A DNA stretch of 5,810 nucleotides from Thermoplasmata archaeon (GTDB lineage Archaea; Thermoplasmatota; Thermoplasmata; Thermoplasmatales; Thermoplasmataceae). This document shows, piece after piece, positions 1 through 5,810 of the stretch; the stretch's first letter is position 1, and the number at the start of each line of letters is the position of its first letter. The position numbers and the translations under genes are program-made. The DNA lies in the NCBI GenBank assembly GCA_021845325.1, contig JAKBRR010000129.1:1-5810 (forward strand), read 5' to 3'. The notes under the pieces were generated by a model, which ran no database searches, was not told where the DNA came from, and worked only from the letters and a program-made list of their open reading frames with translations.

Positions 1-1580
1 CAGATATTGATATCCAGAGAAAAAGAATGCTGGGATTGATCGCATGTGCTCAAAGAGTACTTTATTCTTGTAGTGACCAGTCAGGAGACATCAATACCGC
101 TGAGCATGATCTTGCTATTGAGGCCTTTGGAAGTTCAATCTTTGACAATTCTGATCTACTCCAAAGAAAAACCATTGAGGCAATCAGCTATGCAGGCCTA
201 TTTCGTGGCGCCTCTTATGACGTTTTATTAGAAGAATATTCCAAAATCTGCGGCAAAATATCTTTAATATTGGGACAAAGGTTCGACAAAGATAACGCCA
301 TTGATTATAGTGAATTCTTTAATCGAGCAACCGGAACTAATTTCTTGATACAGGAACCGCCAGATAAGTCGTCAATGTGCGTTTATTGCGGAATTTTTGC
401 TGAAACGCCTCTGAAAGAGGAAAATTCATTCGGCATTAAGGCCACAAGTGGAACTGGTAGGAAAATAACCGTATTAAAATACGACGAGAATAAGTTTAAT
501 GGAAAAATTTGCAAATACTGCCTAAGAGAAAACACATTAAGAAGAGCTGAACTTGGCAAGCAAAGCGAAGCATTGTGCGTTCACATCAATTTAGGAGATT
601 ATTATGTCCCAATAAATCTAGAGAACTTAGTTGATTCACTGAAGGAAACTTCAAGCAGAACTGGAGAAATTAAAATAGAATACGAAATTGAGAAAATCGA
701 CAGAAATATAACAATAAGGTTTGGCAGGAGGTCAAAGAGGGAATTATCTTATCACATGATATTTTTTACAGCGAAACCCCGCAAAAGAATTGAAGAATTT
801 TATTTTCTCTCTAACGTTCTGGATTTCATCCTGAAGACTGGTGTCAAGGTCAAACTCACATCTCTGATGTCTTCAAAGAGAATTTTCGTTCCAATGTTAG
901 AATGGGATAACGCGCCAAGCTGGATCAAAAACCTAAAAATTGACATAATAAGGATAGATGAGTTGGAATCAGTTAATATCTTTCTAAAACTTATTTATGG
1001 CATTTCTAGGATTAATGGATCAAAAAATGCCATTTCATGGGTAATCCACGACGTAAACAGAGGGCGAAGAGGGTTATTTCAAATTCTTTGGCGAAGTATT
1101 CAGGATACGCCTGGAAGTTCTAGCCTAAATAAGTATCAGAGTGTAAAAGAAGGAGTGGAATGGTATATGGAAAAATATGAAAAAGAATTGAATACAAGAG
1201 GAATGGAGAAAGTAGTAGATGAGGCATGCGGGATATCAACTGAACCACCCAAGTCAAACAATGACAACACATGGATGATTCGGGAAGCAATGAAAGTCTA
1301 TCTGAGATATTTCAGGGATGATGACAAAGATTTGAAGGAAAAAATTGCAGGCAGGCTCTGGGAATATGCAAACCGTCAAAAATTCTCAGGCAAGCAGTCC
1401 CAAGCACACTGTTTGGGATTTTCAGATTCATTTGTTGATCTTATGAGATCAGATTTCAAAAAAAGAATTCCGGGCAATGAATTCAGAAAGGATCTCATTT
1501 CGCAGTTTGCTCTTATGTATAATATTGCAAAATGGAGACAAATAATAAATAAAAAAAGAGAGGGTGAAAAAAATGAGTGA
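1..1580 (+). CDS. cas10d: Type I-D CRISPR large subunit Cas10d (Csc3), 5'-truncated by window edge
   Basis: Large subunit of the type I-D interference complex. In this family it recognises the PAM and carries the HD nuclease that replaces the HD domain missing from Cas3. The frame is open to the left edge (first full codon at base 3), so the ATG at 27 is probably internal: it has no good SD and leaves no room for the N-terminal HD domain. Counting from that ATG as residue 1, 517 residues are visible. A zinc-binding pair C118-x2-C121 and C162-x2-C165 lies about 40 residues apart, as in Cas10-type proteins. A degenerate palm-like region follows (roughly 190-350), with no GGDD cyclase motif, as expected for Cas10d. 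The C-terminal ~140 residues are charged and helix-prone and correspond to the small-subunit-like region. The stop overlaps csc2 by 8 bp. Identification rests on the zinc finger plus the adjoining csc2 and csc1; subtype confidence is high. Confidence 0.9.
   Translation, partial: DIDIQRKRMLGLIACAQRVLYSCSDQSGDINTAEHDLAIEAFGSSIFDNSDLLQRKTIEAISYAGLFRGASYDVLLEEYSKICGKISLILGQRFDKDNAIDYSEFFNRATGTNFLIQEPPDKSSMCVYCGIFAETPLKEENSFGIKATSGTGRKITVLKYDENKFNGKICKYCLRENTLRRAELGKQSEALCVHINLGDYYVPINLENLVDSLKETSSRTGEIKIEYEIEKIDRNITIRFGRRSKRELSYHMIFFTAKPRKRIEEFYFLSNVLDFILKTGVKVKLTSLMSSKRIFVPMLEWDNAPSWIKNLKIDIIRIDELESVNIFLKLIYGISRINGSKNAISWVIHDVNRGRRGLFQILWRSIQDTPGSSSLNKYQSVKEGVEWYMEKYEKELNTRGMEKVVDEACGISTEPPKSNNDNTWMIREAMKVYLRYFRDDDKDLKEKIAGRLWEYANRQKFSGKQSQAHCLGFSDSFVDLMRSDFKKRIPGNEFRKDLISQFALMYNIAKWRQIINKKREGEKNE
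1150..1155 (+). promoter_or_regulatory. Candidate internal ribosome binding site within cas10d (for Cas11d)
   Basis: AAGGAG, followed by TGG, matches most of the archaeal/bacterial SD consensus and lies inside the cas10d coding sequence. The in-frame ATG at 1167 is 11 nt downstream, slightly long but workable. An out-of-frame ATG at 1160 is nearer (4 nt) but encodes only six codons, so it could act as a decoy or weaken the site. The codons here are ordinary (Glu-Gly-Val), so a chance match is possible. Confidence 0.45.
1167..1580 (+). CDS. cas11d: Probable internally translated small subunit Cas11d
   Basis: Type I-D cas10d genes are known to produce a separate small subunit, Cas11d, by translation from an internal start. 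The small subunit lines the belly of the Cascade-like complex and stabilises the crRNA-target hybrid. Here an in-frame ATG (residue 381 of the visible cas10d frame) follows an AAGGAG at 1150-1155 and would give a 137-residue protein of about 16 kDa, rich in Lys, Glu and Arg and looking largely helical. It shares the TGA at 1578-1580 with cas10d. The next in-frame ATG at 1203 has a purine run only 1 nt upstream and is a weaker candidate. No separate small-subunit gene is visible in the operon, which fits this model. The mechanism is established for the family; the exact start in this sequence is an inference. Confidence 0.5.
   Translation: MEKYEKELNTRGMEKVVDEACGISTEPPKSNNDNTWMIREAMKVYLRYFRDDDKDLKEKIAGRLWEYANRQKFSGKQSQAHCLGFSDSFVDLMRSDFKKRIPGNEFRKDLISQFALMYNIAKWRQIINKKREGEKNE
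1560..1567 (+). promoter_or_regulatory. Ribosome binding site of csc2
   Basis: GAGGGTGA, close to GGAGGTGA, lies 5 nt before the ATG at 1573. It decides the csc2 start: the alternative GTG at 1564 lies within this motif and would add only Met-Lys-Lys. The site is within the end of cas10d. Confidence 0.75.
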
Positions 1581-2643
1581 AGAAATCAGGGAATATATTT
1601 ATTCCACATTTGGTGAGAGATATTTTGCGAAAGGTGAAGAAGACGGCGTGCCAGCAATGGCACAGAACAGAAGGAGAGTTGTTTCTATCTTTATTTTGAG
1701 AGAAACAATCGCCCCAATGATTGACAGGAGCGACGACCCAGAAGCGTCCATTTCTTTTGTGATTCGGATGGGACCAGAACAGGAAAAGGAGGTCATTGAA
1801 ATACCTGCAAGGAAGTTTAAATCCAAGGAAAAACTTATGGGGCTAAAACTTTGCAGAGCGTTTAAGGTAATAGACCCCCAATATGAGTATAACAGCGTTC
1901 GATCCATTTCTTATCTTGCCAACCCTAATTCGGTAATTTTCGGTGATAGTGTTGTTGAGGGCGGAGACGCGGGACAGGCTATGCTTCCATCAAGAATTCT
2001 TTATTCAAGTTCGTACTCAATACGGGGCAGGTCAGAAATAACGAAACAGCTTACACATAATTCATTATCCGAAATGGGCACAATGTGGGATAGGGCAAAG
2101 GGAGAGAACCGTACAAGTCTATTTAATACTGAATACATAATTCCGGGCGTTTTCTTCCCATCATTTATTACAATGATCAATCCAACGCCAGAATCATTGG
2201 TGCATGTACTTTTATGCCTTAAAGAAAGAAGTTACGGCGCACAAACATCTATAACAGGGCCAAACATTAAAAACAGCATTATAGCAATCCATTCAGGAGA
2301 GGAAGAATTGCCCATAACTTCATACACCGTATCCAGGAGTTTTGATGCGAACTGGGATCAGGACCCAGCAAAACTCAAAGAATCAATCAACAAATTCGTT
2401 GTCGAAAAAATGAACAATGAGCACTCCGGCAAAGTGGTCGCTGGCTCCGAAATAGAAGAATTCCTAAGTAGGGTTGACAGACTTTCAAATGAAGATTTGC
2501 AATCAATTTACAATAAGCTCAAAGCTGATTCTCAGGATTTAGTTAAATACGCCAAGATTCTTTCTGAGGACAGGAAGAAAAAGCCAAGCTTAAAGAAAAA
2601 AGGAGAAGAAAAAGAAGAAGAGGAAGAGAATGAAAGCCTATGA
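1573..2643 (+). CDS. csc2: Type I-D CRISPR backbone protein Csc2 (Cas7 family)
   Basis: Csc2 is the Cas7-like RRM-fold subunit that polymerises along the crRNA spacer and forms the backbone of the I-D effector. The 356-residue protein shows the family's conserved core: a GVFFPS segment at residues 192-197, NPTPE at 203-207, and RSYGAQTSITG at 219-229, the stretch that in Csc2 proteins reads roughly RYGA-x-TSRTG. The mid-region at 117-150 (NPNSVIFGDSVVEGGDAGQ, then SRILYSSSYS) fits the family's segment around the insertion domain. The ATG at 1573 is chosen over the GTG at 1564 because it has an SD 5 nt upstream. It overlaps cas10d by 8 bp and csc1 by 14 bp. The last ~26 residues are a low-complexity tail, Lys-rich then Glu-rich, that looks dispensable for the fold. 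Identification is firm. Confidence 0.93.
   Translation: MSEEIREYIYSTFGERYFAKGEEDGVPAMAQNRRRVVSIFILRETIAPMIDRSDDPEASISFVIRMGPEQEKEVIEIPARKFKSKEKLMGLKLCRAFKVIDPQYEYNSVRSISYLANPNSVIFGDSVVEGGDAGQAMLPSRILYSSSYSIRGRSEITKQLTHNSLSEMGTMWDRAKGENRTSLFNTEYIIPGVFFPSFITMINPTPESLVHVLLCLKERSYGAQTSITGPNIKNSIIAIHSGEEELPITSYTVSRSFDANWDQDPAKLKESINKFVVEKMNNEHSGKVVAGSEIEEFLSRVDRLSNEDLQSIYNKLKADSQDLVKYAKILSEDRKKKPSLKKKGEEKEEEEENESL
2619..2623 (+). promoter_or_regulatory. Ribosome binding site of csc1 within a polypurine tract
   Basis: AGAGG lies 6 nt before the csc1 ATG at 2630. It sits in a nearly pure purine run (about 2589-2630) that encodes the csc2 tail, so other GA-rich registers could also pair with 16S rRNA. 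Confidence 0.5.
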
Positions 2644-3310
2644 ATTGACCCTTCTTTCCCCTTTATATTACAGAAGTAGAATTGAGTCTGGAGCAGCCGG
2701 GGCAACAACTACATTCCCATGGATAGGGGATCTTTCGATGATCTATGCAATTAACAATACACTTTGTTTTAAGCAAATAAGATTTGGATACGCATCACAT
2801 AGACCAAATTATAGTGAGATTACCGATCTTGGTTTTATTCTTAGTGTATTGGAACCGGTTTCCGAATGCACATTCACAAAAGTCTTTGACATTGCCACCA
2901 GCTTCATCAGCGAGGGTTACCCGCAGGGTAAAGCAATAGCAGATTCCGAGAGAGCACCAATGAGAAACTGGATGAGACGTCAGGGAATAGAACCAGGTAA
3001 TAAATTTTCATTCGTGAGTTGCTTTCTAGGAGATCAGGTAAAATTTCCGGAGGTCTTCACTGTAAGACTTGGAAACACGCGGGAATCCCTAGCAATAGTA
3101 AGGGAAAAGCCAGTTCAGGATATAAAAGAGATAACACTGAATCTTTACAGCCTTTCTCTTGTACTGGGCCCAGATAGATTCAGTGAAATCCTCAAAGATA
3201 TTAAAAGTGGAAGATATCATATAAGCGTTGAACAAGCTGCATCTCAGTATATTCTGGTCAAGGGAGTACCTATAAGTGAAGCGGCAAGGTTCTTTGCACC
3301 TTATAACTGA
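2630..3310 (+). CDS. csc1: Type I-D CRISPR protein Csc1 (Cas5 family)
   Basis: Csc1 is the Cas5-like subunit that caps the crRNA 5' handle and contacts the large subunit in the I-D complex. The 226-residue length is typical. The N-terminus (MKAYELTLLSPLYY) matches the usual Csc1 opening strand, followed by a Gly/Ala/Thr-rich turn (21-28) and FPWIGDLSMIYAINNTL at 29-45, corresponding to the family's conserved IG(N/D)-x-ALxYAL segment. The ATG at 2630 is supported by that N-terminal match and the AGAGG upstream. The gene starts inside csc2 (14-bp overlap), and its TGA is immediately followed by the ATG of cas3'. No catalytic motif is expected, because crRNA processing in I-D is done by Cas6, which is not in this window. 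No frameshift or truncation is seen. Confidence 0.88.
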   Translation: MKAYELTLLSPLYYRSRIESGAAGATTTFPWIGDLSMIYAINNTLCFKQIRFGYASHRPNYSEITDLGFILSVLEPVSECTFTKVFDIATSFISEGYPQGKAIADSERAPMRNWMRRQGIEPGNKFSFVSCFLGDQVKFPEVFTVRLGNTRESLAIVREKPVQDIKEITLNLYSLSLVLGPDRFSEILKDIKSGRYHISVEQAASQYILVKGVPISEAARFFAPYN

Positions 3311-5209
3311 ATGGAAGCGGGAATGAACAGCAAGACATTTCTTTTTAAACCGCAATTTCTCGAATTTTGTGGCGAAAGCGCTCTTGGAGTGAAACTTCAT
3401 AGGTTCCAGGCAATGATTAGGGACATAGTTAAAAGTCCTTATGATTGTATCTTCATTGACGCCCCAACTGCTTCAGGGAAAACTTTTTCTTTTCTTCTGC
3501 CAACCGGATGTAATTATCTGACTGTCCGAAGGGTAAAAACGCTTATAGTTTCTCCAACAAATCTTCTAATAGAGCAAACTTATAGTGATATTGTTGGCAA
3601 AATCACCGAAAATTCTGAATTAAGAGATATCAATATAACCAAGATCACCGGCAAATCATTAGTTGGTCTTACGCTCCATGAAAGAGCCAAAAAGATTCGA
3701 CGAGATTTTGTCATCAATGATATAATAATTTCTAATCCGGACATAATTGCCCTTTTTTTAACAGGATTTTATGACATAAATTATGATGAACACAGGGAAA
3801 AGGAATTTACTCGTAATCGCAGCACAGAGGACATTTTTTCAGAACTTAATGTTGTAATTTTTGATGAATATCATGTATATTCCGAGGAAGAATTAGGGAA
3901 AATAGCTGCCCTGATTTATTTAAGCAAATTGATTCATAACATACCAAAAATTGTTTTCACTTCCGCCACACCCCAAAATAAGCTTAAGGAACTGTTAAGT
4001 AAACTTGGATTAAATTGCGCTGATTATCATGAAAGCTCGTTTCCAGACGAGATACCAGAATCGAGGAAGATAAGGGGAGAAGTTTCTCTAACGGTAACGG
4101 ACCAACCAATAATGGAAGCTTTGGACTATTGTATCGATGACGCTTCAAAAGTTCTTTACTTATTCGATCATAAGATTGATGCTGAAATTTCCAGGGAAAA
4201 ACTCATAAAAATGGGTTTAGACAGTAAGTACATTGAAGATCTCTCAGGGTTTTCCAACAGAGCAACCTCAAAACAGAACCCATCTGGTAGCGAGAAGTGT
4301 ATTTTGGCAACGAACGCTGCTGAGCAGGGATTGAATCTGGATGTGTCTCGCTCACATATAGAACCGGGATTATATATAGAGAATTTGACGCAGAGATACG
4401 GGCGGATCGGCCGGCAGGGAAAATCAGGTTTTATTACTGTTCACTTTAGAACTCCTTTCGTTGAAAGGATACCTGACAATATCATAGATTTCCAAGATTT
4501 AATATCTAATCTTGCGGATAGTTTTTTTAAGAAAGAGATCTATCTTTCCAGAATAAAAAGGCATTTTGCAGCATTTTTGGCTCTATGCACAATTAAAGAC
4601 GCAAGGCACATATTAGGTCCGCAAATTCATGAGCTTATAATACACCTCAGAGACCAGCAAATACTTGAAATTTATGAGGCATTGCTATCATTCAACAAGA
4701 CGGTAACCGATTTATGTAAATTGGATGATCCAGATCCAAGTGACTTGAAGGACTTGAGCAAATGGTGGCACAATTTTCTAATTTCCATAGGATTTTTCAG
4801 AGGCCAATCTATGACAGTTCCAGTAGGACTAGAAAGAGAGAGCGGTCTTATGACAACCAGTGAGGATATAATATGGGTTAAAAAATGGTGTTTAACCGAA
4901 GTAATTGGTAGCGGAAAAGATTCAATCTATTTGATTAAATCATTTAAAGAGATTCCATCTACGGTCGAGATTCATTTTGCCACTCCCGCGGATAAAATAA
5001 GTGTTTCGGAAAGAGAGCTATTAGATAGAGAAAGATTTATTGAAATCTATTTCAAAAAAATATCACATTTTTTGGAAATAGCATTCGATGATGCAGGGAT
5101 AATCTCACAGAAAACGTTGCATAATTTGGCCGCTGCATTGAAAATCATATATCCAGGTATGCTAATGCCATTGGAGGTCGAATATGTTTCAAAGTCCCAA
5201 ATTATCTGA
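3311..5209 (+). CDS. cas3: Type I-D CRISPR helicase Cas3' (no HD domain)
   Basis: Superfamily 2 DExH helicase recruited to the target-bound I-D complex to unwind DNA using ATP. The 632-residue protein carries the full motif set: Q-motif-like LHRFQ (29-33), Walker A APTASGKT (51-58), motif Ia SPTNLLIEQ (81-89), SNPDII (141-146), motif II DEYH (185-188), motif III SAT (218-220), motif V ATNAAEQGLNLDV (333-345) and motif VI QRYGRIGRQG (361-370, arginine fingers). All key residues are intact. There is no HD nuclease domain at either end, as expected in I-D, where HD is on Cas10d. The ~250 residues after the helicase core form a C-terminal region in which I recognise no motif. The ATG at 3311 directly abuts the csc1 TGA, favouring coupled translation; the ATG at 3323, with GGAAG 5 nt upstream, is an alternative that removes four residues. 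The end overlaps cas4 by 26 bp. Confidence 0.93.
   Translation: MEAGMNSKTFLFKPQFLEFCGESALGVKLHRFQAMIRDIVKSPYDCIFIDAPTASGKTFSFLLPTGCNYLTVRRVKTLIVSPTNLLIEQTYSDIVGKITENSELRDINITKITGKSLVGLTLHERAKKIRRDFVINDIIISNPDIIALFLTGFYDINYDEHREKEFTRNRSTEDIFSELNVVIFDEYHVYSEEELGKIAALIYLSKLIHNIPKIVFTSATPQNKLKELLSKLGLNCADYHESSFPDEIPESRKIRGEVSLTVTDQPIMEALDYCIDDASKVLYLFDHKIDAEISREKLIKMGLDSKYIEDLSGFSNRATSKQNPSGSEKCILATNAAEQGLNLDVSRSHIEPGLYIENLTQRYGRIGRQGKSGFITVHFRTPFVERIPDNIIDFQDLISNLADSFFKKEIYLSRIKRHFAAFLALCTIKDARHILGPQIHELIIHLRDQQILEIYEALLSFNKTVTDLCKLDDPDPSDLKDLSKWWHNFLISIGFFRGQSMTVPVGLERESGLMTTSEDIIWVKKWCLTEVIGSGKDSIYLIKSFKEIPSTVEIHFATPADKISVSERELLDRERFIEIYFKKISHFLEIAFDDAGIISQKTLHNLAAALKIIYPGMLMPLEVEYVSKSQII
5173..5178 (+). 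promoter_or_regulatory. Ribosome binding site of cas4
   Basis: GGAGGT, a near-perfect SD, lies 5 nt before the ATG at 5184 and within the 3' end of cas3'. It is the strongest RBS in the window, and fixes the cas4 start despite the 26-bp overlap. Confidence 0.85.
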
Positions 5210-5696
5210 ACAAAGAGGTATAACAGGAAATCACTTCTTTGATTATGCATCTTGTAAGACACGCCTGTGGCTTTCGAATAAAAGAATAGATGTGGGACTT
5301 GACAATCAGCACATACAGATCGGGAAATATATAGATGAAAAAACTAAACCCAGACTGAGAAAGAGGTTGACAATTCAAGGTCTATGTTCAATAGATTACA
5401 TCGATGACAAGCCTACGCTTGAAGTTCATGAAATAAAAAAGGGGAAAACACCGTCTTTACCTCATTATTTACAGTTGTTGTTTTATCTCCAGATAATATA
5501 TGAAATAATAGGTATAGATCCCATCGGGATACTCCACCTTCCGCAGACGAGAAAAGTGGTTAAAATTAGGCGGAATGAGGTTCTGGTTTATAGAACATAC
5601 GAAAATATAATCAAAACCTTGAAAGAAGAATGTCCAAAACCCGAATGGAAACCCATCTGTTCAGGCTGCCGGTTTATGGAGATGTGCTGGGCTTGA
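5184..5696 (+). CDS. cas4: CRISPR adaptation nuclease Cas4
   Basis: Cas4 is a RecB-like Fe-S nuclease that works with Cas1-Cas2 to select PAM-bearing prespacers and trim their 3' ends before integration. The 170-residue protein has the complete signature. The N-terminal ITGNHFFDYASCKTRLWL (13-30) includes the first cluster cysteine C24, and the C-terminal C159-x2-C162-x5-C168 supplies the other three. The RecB nuclease core shows D71, E83-x-K85 (HEIKKG) and the QxxxY motif Q97/Y101. All four cysteines and the metal-binding acids are present, so activity is expected. The strong GGAGGT at 5173-5178 and the family-like N-terminus support this start. It overlaps cas3' by 26 bp, and its stop is nested in the TTG start of cas1, so acquisition genes are translationally tied to the interference genes. 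It is on the short side for the family but looks whole. Confidence 0.94.
   Translation: MFQSPKLSEQRGITGNHFFDYASCKTRLWLSNKRIDVGLDNQHIQIGKYIDEKTKPRLRKRLTIQGLCSIDYIDDKPTLEVHEIKKGKTPSLPHYLQLLFYLQIIYEIIGIDPIGILHLPQTRKVVKIRRNEVLVYRTYENIIKTLKEECPKPEWKPICSGCRFMEMCWA
5678..5684 (+). promoter_or_regulatory. Ribosome binding site of cas1
   Basis: GGAGATG within the last codons of cas4 lies 8 nt before the TTG at 5693. Good spacing supports this non-ATG start. Confidence 0.6.
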
Positions 5697-5810
5697 ATAA
5701 GAATTATCATATCTTTTCAAACGGTAAACTATCTGCAGACCAATCTGTTTTCCGGTTTGACAGTGATGAGAGAAAAATGACTAGAATCCCAGTAGAAAGC
5801 GTCAGTTCGT
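5693..5810 (+). CDS. cas1: CRISPR integrase Cas1, 3'-truncated by window edge
   Basis: Cas1 is the metal-dependent integrase that, with Cas2, inserts new spacers at the leader end of the array. Only the first 39 codons are visible, all within the N-terminal beta-sandwich, so the catalytic Glu/His/Asp residues are not seen. The start of the translation, (M)NKNYHIFSNGKL, closely matches the classic Cas1 opening (KNYYIFSNGRL), and further on RIPVESV corresponds to the conserved IPVEDI segment. The match begins right at the TTG, which has GGAGATG 8 nt upstream; the only ATG in the visible frame is at residue 29, after conserved sequence, so TTG is the likely start. It overlaps the cas4 stop by 4 bp (TTGA). 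The identification is confident despite the short visible length. Confidence 0.88.
   Translation, partial: MNKNYHIFSNGKLSADQSVFRFDSDERKMTRIPVESVSS

Noticed and set aside
27..29. ATG at 27 as the true start of cas10d
   Set aside because: The frame stays open to base 3 at the left edge, there is no convincing SD before 27, and the visible protein lacks the N-terminal HD domain usual for Cas10d, so this Met is most likely internal.
105..110. His-Asp pair in cas10d as the HD nuclease active site
   Set aside because: The surroundings (AEHDLAIEAFG) lack the usual LHD-x-GK-like pattern and partner residues. The HD domain should be near the N-terminus, outside the window.
46..231. Small + strand reading frame overlapping cas10d
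   Set aside because: It lies fully within the cas10d coding frame, lacks an RBS and has no family-like features.
1564..1566. GTG start of csc2 three codons earlier
   Set aside because: It lies within the GAGGGTGA ribosome binding site of the ATG at 1573 and has no suitably spaced SD of its own.
3089..3400. Reverse-strand reading frame across the csc1/cas3' junction
   Set aside because: It is antisense to two well-supported genes, spans their junction, has no recognisable protein features, and is best explained as a shadow frame. The same applies to the reverse frames at 1599-1907 and 5047-5262.
1..5810. CRISPR array, tRNA, insertion sequence or terminator
   Set aside because: Coding sequence fills the whole window. 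I saw no spaced direct repeats, inverted-repeat ends, transposase, cloverleaf or hairpin followed by a T-run outside coding context.

Overview
This window is the middle of a type I-D CRISPR-Cas operon, probably from an archaeon. All genes are on the + strand. In order they are: large subunit cas10d/csc3 (5' end cut by the window edge), csc2 (Cas7-like backbone), csc1 (Cas5-like), a stand-alone cas3' helicase without an HD nuclease domain, cas4, and the first 39 codons of cas1 running off the right edge. Csc1, Csc2 and a zinc-finger Cas10d together define subtype I-D. No CRISPR repeats, cas6 or cas2 lie in the window, so these must be elsewhere.

The genes are packed without gaps. cas10d/csc2 overlap by 8 bp, csc2/csc1 by 14 bp, csc1/cas3' abut as TGA-ATG, cas3'/cas4 overlap by 26 bp and cas4/cas1 by 4 bp (TTGA). 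All five stop codons are TGA. Most starts are preceded by purine-rich Shine-Dalgarno (SD) motifs inside the previous gene, which points to one transcript with coupled translation. There is no intergenic stretch, promoter or terminator in the window.

The genes cover two stages of immunity. Cas10d, Csc2, Csc1 and the probable internally translated small subunit Cas11d form the crRNA-guided interference complex. In I-D systems the HD nuclease sits on Cas10d, and Cas3' supplies ATP-driven unwinding. Cas4 and Cas1 belong to spacer acquisition.

The most interesting feature not apparent from ordinary gene calling is a candidate internal start in cas10d. An AAGGAG lies upstream of an in-frame ATG at 1167 and would give a 137-residue C-terminal product, the size expected for Cas11d. 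The second is the gene order, with cas3' sitting between csc1 and cas4, where cas6 is commonly found in I-D loci.

The archaeal assignment is an inference from moderately AT-rich DNA, heavy use of AGA/AGG arginine and ATA isoleucine codons, SD-led polycistronic starts and the subtype. Type I-D also occurs in cyanobacteria and other bacteria, so lineage is not established.
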